Shown here one piece after another: positions 11,352 to 21,522 of a stretch of 64,000 nt of DNA. The stretch comes from Tenebrio molitor. Its lineage: Eukaryota > Arthropoda > Insecta > Coleoptera > Tenebrionidae. The DNA is taken from positions 124,001 to 188,000 of the forward strand of contig NC_091054.1 in NCBI RefSeq assembly GCF_963966145.1, read 5' to 3'. The notes beneath the pieces are model-generated. The model ran no database searches, was not told where the DNA came from, and was given only the letters and a program-made list of their open reading frames with translations. Each line of letters begins with the position of its first letter. The stretch's first letter is position 1. Position numbers and translations under genes: made by a program.

Positions 11352-11382
11352 TACCTTATTTCTTTTTTACTAGCCAATGCTA

Positions 11383-12512
11383 CAAAGTGTCTATAAAAGA
11401 ACATATATCAAGAGTCCTGTGGAATTGTGCGGCTCTATATATTTTTTGGCCGAACTACGTCGAGTCGTTGAAGCTCACAAATTAGATGTCAAATGACAAA
11501 TGTCAAATTATTAATAATTAAATCTTAGCGTCAGTTTGTGAGTTCGGCGTCTTAGTTGTTTTGCTTGTGATTTTTTTCAACAGTCTTTATCAAGAGTAAA
11601 ACGTTTTTCCGCATAAGTGTGAAGTGTGAATACCAAAAACAAGTTAGGAAGCAGCGAAGGTAAGACATTTATTTTCCTATGTTTACAGTAAGTAATAAGC
11701 AATCTTTTTAGTAAACCGCAATGGTTTTATCGCTAGAGCAAAACACCTTCATTATGATGTCGTATTACCGAAATGGTACCCTGCAGAATGGAGAGTGGGT
11801 TTATTCTATAGACGCTTGCAAGGAACAATTTTTCGCAAAATTTCCAAATGACAACATCGTGGAAGCAAATTAATTCCACACATTAGAAGGATTGTGGATA
11901 GATTTGTGGCAACTGTTGAAAAAGGTAAAAGTGTAGGAAGAGCGCCAGTGAATGAAGAAATTGTTGAAGATTTACTCCATCGAATGGAACAAAGCTCAAA
12001 AAAATCCCTCAGGAAGTTATCACTTCAGGCTGATGTACCGTCAGAAAAACCTGAACTTCTATTCACACAAAAACACAACACTTCAAGAACTTCGACCAGG
12101 TATTTCTGAGAGGCGCTTAGAATACTGCAATTGGTTTTTGAACAATTTGAATGATGACAGGTTCCTAATAATGAATTTGAATTAAACAATTTAAATTTTT
12201 AACTTTGCTTGCAGATTATTATTAGACATCAGGTTTTTTTTTTGACGAAGCACAAAACTAGAATATGGAGTTCAGAAAATACACATGCATTTGTAGAAAC
12301 CCAATTGCATCCTCTAAAGGTTGGAGTATGGATTGCTGCCGCACGAAGGCGTTTAATAGCTTTTATTGTAAAAATTAAAGAACCTGTCATTAATGAAGTT
12401 ACATAACCTCTGTTTTTCTATTTGGACACCACAATATGCTACAAAGCGGCAAAAATCAAGTATATTCGAGTTCCACAGGACTCTTGATATATGTTCTTTT
12501 ATAGACACTCTG
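11383..12512 (+). mobile_element. Decayed mariner/Tc1-type transposon, 1.13 kb, with transposase remnant
   Basis: Inverted ends of about 45 bp begin CAAAGTGTCTATAAAAG and CAGAGTGTCTATAAAAG (the latter on the minus strand), flanked by TA. Inside, plus-strand frames between about 11729 and 12400 resemble a DDE transposase. A helix-turn-helix-like start (FIMMSYYRNG, ACKEQFFAKFP) is followed by a central part. Then comes IWSSENTHAFVE with HPLKVGVWIAAARRR, the block around a catalytic aspartate in these enzymes. Stops and frame changes show it is dead. Confidence 0.75.
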
Positions 12513-12780
12513 TATAATAATTCTGAATGAGTGTGATCAGGTTTGCAATTGTTTACTTCATTATTTCCAGCATTTCCAAGAAGTGATTTTATGTCGGTTT
12601 TACCTCAAATAATAATTTCCAGAGGAATGTTTTTAAATGTTGCCACATTTAGTGTAACAAATAGGTCCATATTTTCGACAAAAAAGAAGATTGATTTTTT
12701 TAAACACTTTTACCTGATATTTTAAGGACTACTTAACAACATACTGCGAAGATGTTCCGCGAATTTTGGGGCACCCAGTA

Positions 12781-13329
12781 TATTCCAACAAAAAAAAATA
12801 TCACCTTGCAAAAACTTCTAATTGAAGCCTAATTGAAATTGCAAACCACGGATCTTATCTCTTAATCTAAAGAACACACAAGTTACAACGTGATAGATCA
12901 GGACAATAAGTTACTCAAAACTTTCCCACCATCCCAACTTAACCGAATCCTCTCAAACAATTCTTGCTTGCACAAATAATTTGATGGTTATTTATTAGTC
13001 TGTTAACTTCGTCCGACACGTGCTCGATCGGATTCGGATCCGGTGGTTGAGCTCGTCAGCTCGTTAATACATACTTCTTTTCATTTTCAAACACTTTTCT
13101 GGCACATCTTCAAAATATTACACCAATCATCTTTACCCTCACAAATTTGAGTACCCTTCCTTCAAATGAAACGAAATATGTACTTTAAAACAACTAAAAA
13201 TGCGTTATCTGAATGATTTCGATTATGAAAACAACTCCTGCGAACATGGAAGGGTTTCAAATCAAATTTTTCTTTTTTCGCAACAACCACCACAGACTGT
13301 AATTAATGACTGATATACTGAGACATCAT
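12781..13329. other. Spacer, nothing recognised
   Basis: There is no supported gene or clear repeat in this 550 bp. A GC-richer patch near 13010-13070 (CGATCGGATTCGGATCCGG) stands out, but I cannot assign it a role. Confidence 0.4.
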
Positions 13330-13500
13330 TAATATGTACATATGTTTTTCTGTAGCATTGCACCCTTAGGAGTAACTTTCCATTTCTTTAAAAGCATCTT
13401 CCTCAAATTAGATGACTGCTTAGACCTATTTCTCCTACATTTCGACCATAAAACTTCAATGGGATCTGGACCTTGAGGAGGCCAAACTCTTCATTTTCTA
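13330..13500 (-). pseudogene. Tc1-like transposase C-terminal fragment
   Basis: On the minus strand an open stretch reads WPPQGPDPIEVLWSK, matching the conserved WPxQSPDLNPIEhLW block around the last catalytic acidic residue of Tc1-family transposases. It continues through CRRNRSKQSSNLRKMLL with KKW to a stop. No 5' half or terminal repeat is seen, so this is a truncated relic. The D of PDP and the E of IEV are present. Confidence 0.7.
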
Positions 13501-13969
13501 ATACTCGTGCTTTCTTCCAATTGATTAATAGTGTATTAAAAAACATATAGATGAACTTCTCAAGGGTGTATTCGAGTCTAAGATAGGATATTTTATCCCT
13601 TCTTGTGATTAAAAAATATGAAAAAAAGAAAACATTTTAATGCCGCTCATTTTTGTACAACTGGTAATAACATATTCTTTAATTGTAGGTAAACTATAAT
13701 ATACATATGGTACAACTTGAGTCGTTAGATTTTGTTTTTACTTATAATTTAATTACGTTTAGATTTCTTGTAGTGTAAGGAAAGATGAGAGGAGACAAAC
13801 AATAAGATGGTTTGAATTTGAATGTTGAATTTTGTGTAGGTGCTCTTATTATTATCAGTGAAAAAAAGTGATGGCAAATTATCTGTCCAAATATTTAATT
13901 CCGTTTTCGTCATTGCGGACCATAAATATTTACTAAACTCATCAACATCCTTGCATTGGGAGCGCTGCA

Positions 13970-15010
13970 CGAAATTGCGAATTTTTCAAGTCGGACCGGC
14001 ACATCTCTAGCAGCTTAGAAAAACTTCTCCCCGTCGAAAATAACCGAAACTTAGTCATCCGGTAATTACTGTGAGCCGCACCGGATCCGGTTTTTGACGC
14101 GTGGATTGTCACGCGTGTGACGTCACAGCACGCTGCGAACTGTCAAACGCTCCAAAATCCACGTCGCACGAACGTAACCCACTTTTCGTGAAAAGCGCAT
14201 CCAAAAAACCGAGGCGACGGCAGCGGCCCGACCTTGGCGCGTCGCGACGCCACCCTGTATACGACGCGTTCGAGAACACAATGCACCGCAGGAAACCGAC
14301 CTCGGGGTCAAGGATTTGATCGAGCCGGAGCAGAAAAACAGGTAGGACGGGTAAAAATAGAGCGACGGACGCGGTGCAGAATGGTCGAGAGCGAAAAGTA
14401 AGAAATTTTCAACGGCGGAACGAACCGCCCCACCGGACATAATTCATTTCGTAAAAATATTATTAGGCTTGTTTGTCGTGTTCGGTGCGCGATATATTTA
14501 CGGCGAGAAAAATTTACATTATTATTTTTTTTAAAGTGAGCGTAGCGGGGGCGTCCAACTTGACGTTTGGCATACCACAAAATGACAGTGGGCGAAACGT
14601 CGTTCAGGTGCGAAAATTCGTAAATCCGATCTGGTGTCGGGAGCTAATTGCGTAAACATGGACAATAATCGGGTGTTTGCCTACCGGAATCACATAACAA
14701 TGGCTTGTCTGGGGGCTGCCGTCGACGGGAACATGATGGCGGCACTCACTAGCACGGGGTTCGCGCTCGTTACAAGTCGAAGGAACGGTTTTTCGGAGGA
14801 TTTACGGAGAACTTGTTAGAATTTACACTGCAACCTTCGCGTCGTATGTTGTGGCAGACTGAGTTTGGTTTTGGTGGAACACAAATAGAACAGTTCTGTC
14901 ACGTGAAATGAAAGTTCGCACGAGGCGACCTCACGCGGTCCGACGACAAAGTCGATTTGACAGCGACGTAGGTCACAATAAAACGCCCGCAACTTATGCA
15001 GACCGTAATA
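13970..15010. promoter_or_regulatory. CpG-rich segment of unknown role
   Basis: CG dinucleotides and overall GC are much higher here than in the AT-rich DNA on both sides (for example GTCACGCGTGTGACGTCAC near 14110, which also holds a CRE-like TGACGTCA). Open frames on both strands are short, overlap and have no known motif. It could be a promoter or first-exon region of an unseen gene, or an old GC-rich repeat. Confidence 0.3.
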
Positions 15011-15056
15011 CACCTTTCTGTTTATTGGGATTGCTCAGATTTATACATATTTTATA

Positions 15057-15240
15057 TCGGTGTTTTTTTTGTAAATTTCACCTCATGGTAGGTGTTGAAA
15101 AGTCGATTGTGAACACGCTATACAGGTTACGGATCACGGATCACGGATCAGCTGTTTAAATCTTACGTTTTAAACGAATGGTGCATTCACAATCGATTCT
15201 TCAATGCCTACTACGAGGTGAAATTTAAAAAAACACCCGA
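15057..15240. mobile_element. 184 bp MITE, family GGGTGTTTTTTTAAATTT
   Basis: The ends TCGGTGTTTTTTTTGTAAATTT and (minus strand) TCGGGTGTTTTTTTAAATTT are inverted repeats flanked by TATA. The interior carries CGATTGTGAAC, a short direct repeat of GGATCAC and ATCAGCTGTTTAAATC. Relatives lie at 54378-54543, 54555-54737 and 58866-59003. Confidence 0.75.
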
Positions 15241-15345
15241 TATATACACCATTGACCATTCACGATGTTTTGGCATAAGGAGAGGGGAGGCAATGAAAAA
15301 AGTGCATTTAAGTTGGTAGTAAAGCTGTCTGTTGAATTAGGTTAT
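15241..15345 (+). repeat. Solo end of the CCATTCACGATGTTTTGG element family
   Basis: The sequence CCATTCACGATGTTTTGG followed by CATAAGG, then GTGCATTTAAGTTGGTAG and AAGCTGTCTGTTGAATT, reappears in reverse complement at 20996-21085. There it forms the right end of a 2 kb element. Only one end is present here. Confidence 0.6.
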
Positions 15346-15364
15346 GTAGGGAAATTCAAATATA

Positions 15365-16391
15365 CAGCCTGTGCATTCTCAAACTCGAACATAGGCAATT
15401 AACATTGTATTGAACGTTTTTGGTGATTCCTGCTCTCCAATTGAACTTACAGCGAAGGTAATGGTATCAATAGAAAGATGAAATTATTGCGCTTCAAATG
15501 ATCCTAATAATAACATTGAAGGTGCTATTTTTTTATCTTAAAATACTTGGAGATTTTTAAATATGACATGCCATGATTTTCCAATTTGGACAGCATTTGT
15601 CAAAAAAATTTGGTAGTTTGTAGGTTGTTCTGTGGTTTGTAGGATTAAGTCAGCGGGTTTCGGTGAATTACTGTGAAAATTATTTACGGAAAAATGAATA
15701 GTTACTCCAATGAAACCCTTTTACAGTTTGCGGAGAGTTAGAAATTCATTTGCCGTTCAGTTTAATACCAGATCTACAAGTATAACTTCTGTTGGTAGGT
15801 ATTATTCACAAATTTGTACAATTATTTCTGTAGAATCAGAAAGTAGGGGTGGTAAGTAATAATATTTTTACTGCTAAAATCAAAAACGTATTTTGGCGAT
15901 GGTAAATTTGGACCCACCATACATTTCTCTTAAAGGAGGTTTATGTAAATTGCGGATACGGAATATTCTCATCGTCCTCATCCCTACAAGGCACAGTGTT
16001 ATCAAGAGATTTTACTGTTGACGAAGAAAGTAGGAGTTCAAAACACGCGATATTGGGCTCAGGAAAACCCTCGAGTAATATTCCTACTAGAACTCAGTAT
16101 CTTCAAAAAATTCATACATATTGGGTAATAAAAAAACTGCTTATAAACTGTTAATTACTTAATTAAATTTGTTACACAGTCTGGGACTGGTTTTACAAAT
16201 CTATGAGGGGCATGATGACCAACTCACTAGACCGGGACCAATGGCTTAACGTGACTTCCGAATCACGAGTATTAATAATAATTATTATTAATTCTTTAAT
16301 ATCATTGATGTATAGAAATAATGGCATAATACCGATAATCTGAATGCACAATGTTAATTGCCTATGCTCGACTTTGAGAGTGGACACCCGG
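15365..16391. mobile_element. 1.0 kb TIR element, CATAGGCAATTAACATTG ends
   Basis: Sequence near the left end (CAGCCTGTGCATTCTC, then AACATAGGCAATTAACATTG) is matched in reverse complement near the right end. TA flanks both sides. The interior is AT-rich with no transposase I can recognise. Confidence 0.6.
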
Positions 16392-16394
16392 TAT

Positions 16395-16994
16395 AATCAA
16401 TTCACTTTTGTAATGACGAACTAGAGTTACTAAATTTAGTAACTTTTGTCTTGTGAACACATCTTTTTACCGCGAATTTGGGCTTTTAAAAAGTTAGGTT
16501 ATGGGTCACGTCATTTGTTCTGTCAAAACTGGTCCGAAACAAAGTATAGTGAAATTAAATTTGTTTAATTATTTTCGGCCAGGTGCTCGAGCCGCGCTGG
16601 AATCGTGTTTCCAAAAATTGGGTAGCAATGCGACGTCTTACTATAGTTTAATTGTTTGTGTATTGAAGTCACCGCAGAATAAGAATACAGTCTGAAACTG
16701 GTCTTCAGTATTGATAAAACATTAATTTACTGGAAAATGTAACAAATAGAACATTTTATCTATGACTGCGAGAAAAGTCCATCACGGTGCAAAGCAGCTG
16801 CATAACCAAGACAATGCTTAAGGAGATATAAGCTCGAAAGCTGCATTTCAAGAACTTTAAGAGGTTGTAGAGAATTATCCTTTTTTTCCTTCGATGTTGA
16901 CTTTAAAAACAGATTTAAACGTGAAATATTTAATAAACTTCTTACATAAAATACAAAACCTCAAAATTCGCAGTAGTTTTGCTTACGAAAAAAA
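16395..16994. other. 3' flank of polycystin copy A
   Basis: From about 16745 to 16994 this flank matches the flanks beyond the stop codons of copies B (about 28450-28690) and C (about 39355-39565). It includes GGTGCAAAGCA, TGCATTTCAAGA and TTAAGAGGTTGTAGAGAAT, so the duplicated unit includes a 3' untranslated region of roughly 250 bp. The rest (16395-16740) shows nothing I can name. Confidence 0.6.
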
Positions 16995-18864
16995 TTAACC
17001 AACTTTCTTGAAAAATTCCAACTCGACGCTTTTCATCTTTTGTGAAATCACCTTTAAGGCAACATTGCACCTCTGAAGCGTACCTTGATAATTCTTGATT
17101 GCTTTGACACACCTCTGAATGGTGGCGTTTCTATTCTCTTGATGCAAACCATCATAAGATCTTTCTTGCAGCAACAAATTCACAATATTTGCAACTTTCT
17201 CTATTCGTTTCTCGTCAACCAGCTTGATCCTATTGCCCTTCATTCGTCCCTTAAAGAAGACTTCAACTTCACCTTCATCTTTGTTTTTTACGAGAAACTC
17301 TCGACATACCGCCCGCATCAGTCTAGCATCTTGGTCATTTACGTAACCTCTGTTCGGAAACCTTTTGTAATTTCTTATAAGACACATCAGTAGATACCTC
17401 ATCAGTCTCATCCTCGGCGATGGCAGCGAGAAGCTGTTCAAGTAAAGAAACTTGTTCGATTTCGGCTCCACTTTAGTTTCGATTATCAGTTGGCCTCCTT
17501 TCAGGCGAAAGAATTTGTATCTGATGTACCTTGGAAGATATTTAATTCGTTCTAATACATAGTGCTTGATAGTGTACGATTCTAAATCTGAAGAAAATTC
17601 CATCTGTGCCTTCGAGTAAGACATTACGATCAGCATGATGTAAACCACAATGGTTATTTCAAGAATCACAACGTAGAGAATTAATATTAACATGGCGAGC
17701 TTGAAGGGAATAAATCGAGTCATTGCCATCTCGCCGGGTCTGAGAGCCATGGTCATCATCACTCTTACTATCCTCACCATATAGTACATGTTTTCGAAAT
17801 CGTTACCCACGAGGAGAAGAAGAGCTGATGCGGAAGCTATAAGTAAAACGACGAAGAGTAGAGTGGCTGACAAGAGCGAATCTGCTGCAATCGCCAACGT
17901 CTTTTCCAGTATCCTGAACATCACGCCGAATCTGAGGAACTTCCACAAACGAATGGTTGCGATGCAGACCAAGAAAGCAGCAACCAAAGTCAAGAAATCC
18001 TCGATGTAGAAGAGGTAGAAGTAACTCAGAAACTGATTGTGTTTTACGGTCTCCAAAACGTCCAGATAGCGACCAACCATTTTCATTCTGAAGGCAAAGA
18101 GCCCGATGCACATGACGCTCAAAAGAATAATGACAACATCTGTCAATAGCCAAACGTCCTTGTAGAAAGTCTGGATCTTTTTGATCAATCCAATAGACTG
18201 CTTGAACAGCAACATCCCAACCCAAACCGTGAAAAGAATGAAAAATCCGATGGTGATCATCTCTAGTTCGTTCTGAACGAAGAGCATTCTCACAGCGTAA
18301 ATCTGCAAATGTTGATCAACGTAACAGATAAGCAAAATCATTAATGATAACCTCTATTTTCTTGTATGTGTATCCAGAAACACTCTGCTCCACGATGAGT
18401 TTCACCGCGTTGAAAATGTTGAAATTGGCGTTGTAGATTAAGAATTCGATGAAGATGACTCTAGAGTCGGAATTGATCCAAAGCTTTTTGAAAATTTTCT
18501 GGAAGTTCGCGTGGGAGTTGTAAAGGGTGCGCCCCAGGTAGACAACGTATCCACCACCAGAGTAGCTGGAGAATTCTCCTAAGGTCAAAAGAAAAGATGT
18601 TTTATAAAATTGTCAAATCCCAAGAAAGGCGAGACAGAACTGTCTAGACGATTAGGCATTCACGATCTTTTTGGGACCGAGTTAGCTATGACCATCTAGT
18701 GATTTTGTTGGCAGTACCTCGGTGATAACTAAATTCCCTAAAGGAAATTGACACTTTTTGTGTTAGGTTCGATTGTTTTCAGTTTAAGGTTATATTTTAT
18801 GAGCAGGTACATTGTTGCCGGATCTCTTAAATCTGGTGTATCCTTTTTAAATGAAATTGTTATA

Positions 18865-19019
18865 CAGGTCGCTACAAAGTATGGCAACAGTTAAATATCT
18901 CGAGAATGGTTTCTTGGAAAATAGAATTTAAATGCTCTTAACTCCTTACCAAATCTCAAGGATTTCCGAGAAACTATTCTCGAGATATTTAAATGTTGCC
19001 ATACTTTGTAGCGACTCTG
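18865..19019. mobile_element. 155 bp palindromic MITE, TIR GTCGCTACAAAGTATGGC
   Basis: Arms of about 60 bp (GTCGCTACAAAGTATGGC, AAATATCTCGAGAATGG) are repeated in reverse complement, with TA at each edge. It is nearly a perfect hairpin with a short spacer, typical of a small mariner MITE. Confidence 0.8.
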
Positions 19020-19056
19020 TATAATAGAAATTTTTTATCGTATATATACCATTATA

Positions 19057-21085
19057 TACCATTCACGATGTTTTGGCATAAGGGGAGGCTGTGATTTCAT
19101 TTTTTAACGTTGGATACATGTTTGATTTCTGTCATCTCTACTGTCACTAAATTGCCTGACATCATCAAAATGAACGTAACATGTTGCCGAATTTACGATA
19201 ATCATAATGAAGCGACTTTAAAACGTATTGATGGTGTTTGTAGGTATTAGACTGCAGAACATATTTTCAGTAAGTTACAATGAAGTCAAGTTTTTTTTTT
19301 GTATAAATTGAATCGTAGGTGAGTACTATCGCGGCCAAAATACTTTGGTCGTCAATGTGACATAAATGACATTCAATTGTAAAGCAAACTTTAGGATGTT
19401 TAACCTTATTTTTTACTACTGTCAAAATTATTTTAATCTATCAGTGTCATACGGGTGGGGTAAATCCCAGCTGCGGAGGCAGGGTTCAAAATGAAAAGAT
19501 CAACATGAAGCGTGTTCCATTTACAAGTGAGGTGAGTGTAGATATATGTGAGGTAAGGTGAGCCACTCAGATGATCTTAGAAGCAATTTCTAGTGCTAAT
19601 GGAACGACAATTGGTGATTTCTACTCACACTCACTTATGAGTCCGTGTTTGACATTTAACCATAACTTAAGTGTCAAGGCATCTCATTAAATATGAGATT
19701 GACATAGAATAAAGATATCCTTTACTTCCATATATTTTATTACTATCCTAAATTAAAAATCAAAAAATATTATTGTTATAAAAATTTTGTGTTCGGGTAT
19801 TTGTGGAGACCCTGGGGCTCTCGCCCGGCTGCCCCGTGGTAAATCTGGCTCTGAATTACCCGCCAGTCGATGTTAACAATTAACAAACCACAAAACTAAC
19901 CTAACAAATTAGCCACATTTCCCCCTCCACTATCTGATCCAAAATTCTTAGTTCGAAGCTTGCTCGAGAGGTAACTCAGTAGGGGTGAAGGGGGAAGTAA
20001 AAATCTTACTTTGCCTCAATCAGCTGATTTCAAATGGAACACTACATTAAAGTGAGGCGAAGTGAGGTGAGGTAAGATTATCTAAGATTCAGCATAAAAG
20101 GAACGCTACTATGGTCGCGGTTTAGACAACCTTCAGAAGCAAGTAAGACGATTCTATATTTATCAAAAACTGAAGGTGCCATATTTTTGACAAGAATAAT
20201 TTGAAATTGTCATGTATATTGACGTTAATACTTGATTTACATTTGAAGTGTCAAAAAGTGACGACCAAAGTATTTTGGCCGCGATAGTACAAGATAAATA
20301 CGAGTATGTAGCACGGATAGTGAAGGAAGAAACAAGAAATGGCACAGGGGTTTTGTAAGACCTATTATAACTTCGCGATAGAGTTGTGAATTTATGGCTT
20401 GAATCTATTTTGAAATGTACTCCTGAAATTTGCCAACATTTTTATATTGGGAAGAACTTATTTCGGAGGACTGGGCAAAATTAATGTGAAATCTTTTATT
20501 TGAAAAGGTTTTTCCTTTAATAATTTCATTAGGAGAATGTGACTCGGAATTTGATTGGGATTTTGATGCAGGTAATGATAATTCAGAATTTTCTAATGAA
20601 ATTATGGAACTTGAATAGTTTTGTTCATTTTTGTCATAGACGATGGGTGTGTAAATATTTTGCAGAAACATTCGAATAAAATAAGGCTTAATAAGTAGGT
20701 ACAAGATTTTATACAATCTAGTTCTAGGAATGTTTTGGTTAAAATGAAAAATTCATTGAGAAATTACTAACTGATTGGTTAAGACACTGTATAGGTGGGT
20801 TATCTAAGTGGTGCATAAATTAACAGGAGCCACTTCGTCTTCCGGTCCCGGTCCCTCTATTCTGTAGTCTGTTCAAGTCAGTTTCCTGTTTTGTTAAATT
20901 GGATTAAAAATGTGTGAGTATTGTTCTATTGCAAACTAGTAAAACTGACAACAATGCACTAGACAATGACGCAGTTTATAACCACAAACTTAGAAAAACA
21001 TAACCTAATTCAACAGACAGCTTTACTGCCAACTTAAATGCACTTTTTCCATCGCCTCCCCTTATGCCAAAACATCGTGAATGGC
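19057..21085. mobile_element. 2 kb element with CCATTCACGATGTTTTGG ends
   Basis: The left end CCATTCACGATGTTTTGG, continuing CATAAGGGGAGG, is matched in reverse complement at 21055-21085. TA-rich sequence flanks both ends. The ends resemble those of the enclosing 18655 element (CATTCACGAT), which suggests related families. It holds the nested element at 19326-20287 and no recognisable transposase. Confidence 0.6.
19326..20287. mobile_element. 962 bp element, TIR CTATCGCGGCCAAAATAC
   Basis: The ends CTATCGCGGCCAAAATAC and GTATTTTGGCCGCGATAG are inverted repeats with TA on both sides, extending into TTTGGTCGTCA. The interior includes GTGAGGTGAG-type repeats near 19530 and 20050 that may be a further insertion. 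No coding content is seen. Confidence 0.75.
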
Positions 21086-21401
21086 ATATAATTATAAATT
21101 ATTTTTTTCACTATTAGTCTCAGAAGGCGTCATTATTGACTCTCGAACCGACCCCAGAAGTAGAATTTCTCTCCCAAGGTTAATAATAATTTTCATTATT
21201 AACCAAGGTCAATAATGAACAGCCGTTACCTAGCAACGAAAGATTTTCTTTGATTTTATTGGTTAACGTAGACAGACGATTTTCAATTTTCATAGCAACC
21301 GTTGAAAAATGAGAACTCGGATCGTCGCATCGGACAAACAAATTTAATTAATAATTATTATTAGAGAGGGTTTTAACGGATCTAGTAGTGAAAAAAATAA
21401 T

Positions 21402-21522
21402 ATATACACCACGCTAGAGAAGACAATTTTAAGCCTCGCTTCTTTATTCCCCTCGAAGCTTCGCTTCTCGGGGAATAAACTACCTCGGCTTAAAAAAATG
21501 TCTTCTCTACCTTGGCGTATAA
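21402..21522. repeat. Foldback hairpin, 121 bp
   Basis: The outer arms pair GCTAGAGAAGACA with TGTCTTCTCTACC. The inner arms pair TTTATTCCCC with GGGGAATAAA around a centre CTCGAAGCTTCGCTTCTCG. It is close in design to the hairpins at 2894-2991 and 48972-49150. Confidence 0.65.

Larger units (their letters stand above)
8803..12778. mobile_element. Second CTGGGTGCCCC element, swollen to 4 kb by nested insertions
   Basis: The ends CTTGTGCCCCAAAATTC and GAATTTTGGGGCACCCAG, with flanking TA (8801-8802, 12779-12780), match those of the 698 bp element at 4843. Internal sequence next to each end also matches: 8870-8957 matches 5380-5480 in reverse, and 12620-12740 matches 4880-5150 in reverse. The middle has been invaded by at least four further elements, two of which carry insertions of their own. 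Confidence 0.8.

Noticed and set aside
14101..14580. Overlapping frames on both strands in the CpG-rich region
   Set aside because: GC-rich DNA lacks stop codons by chance; no domain or conserved motif is visible.
17085..17393. 102-codon plus-strand frame inside polycystin copy A, repeated in B and C
   Set aside because: It is antisense to a coding exon and its conservation follows that exon exactly; it is a shadow frame.
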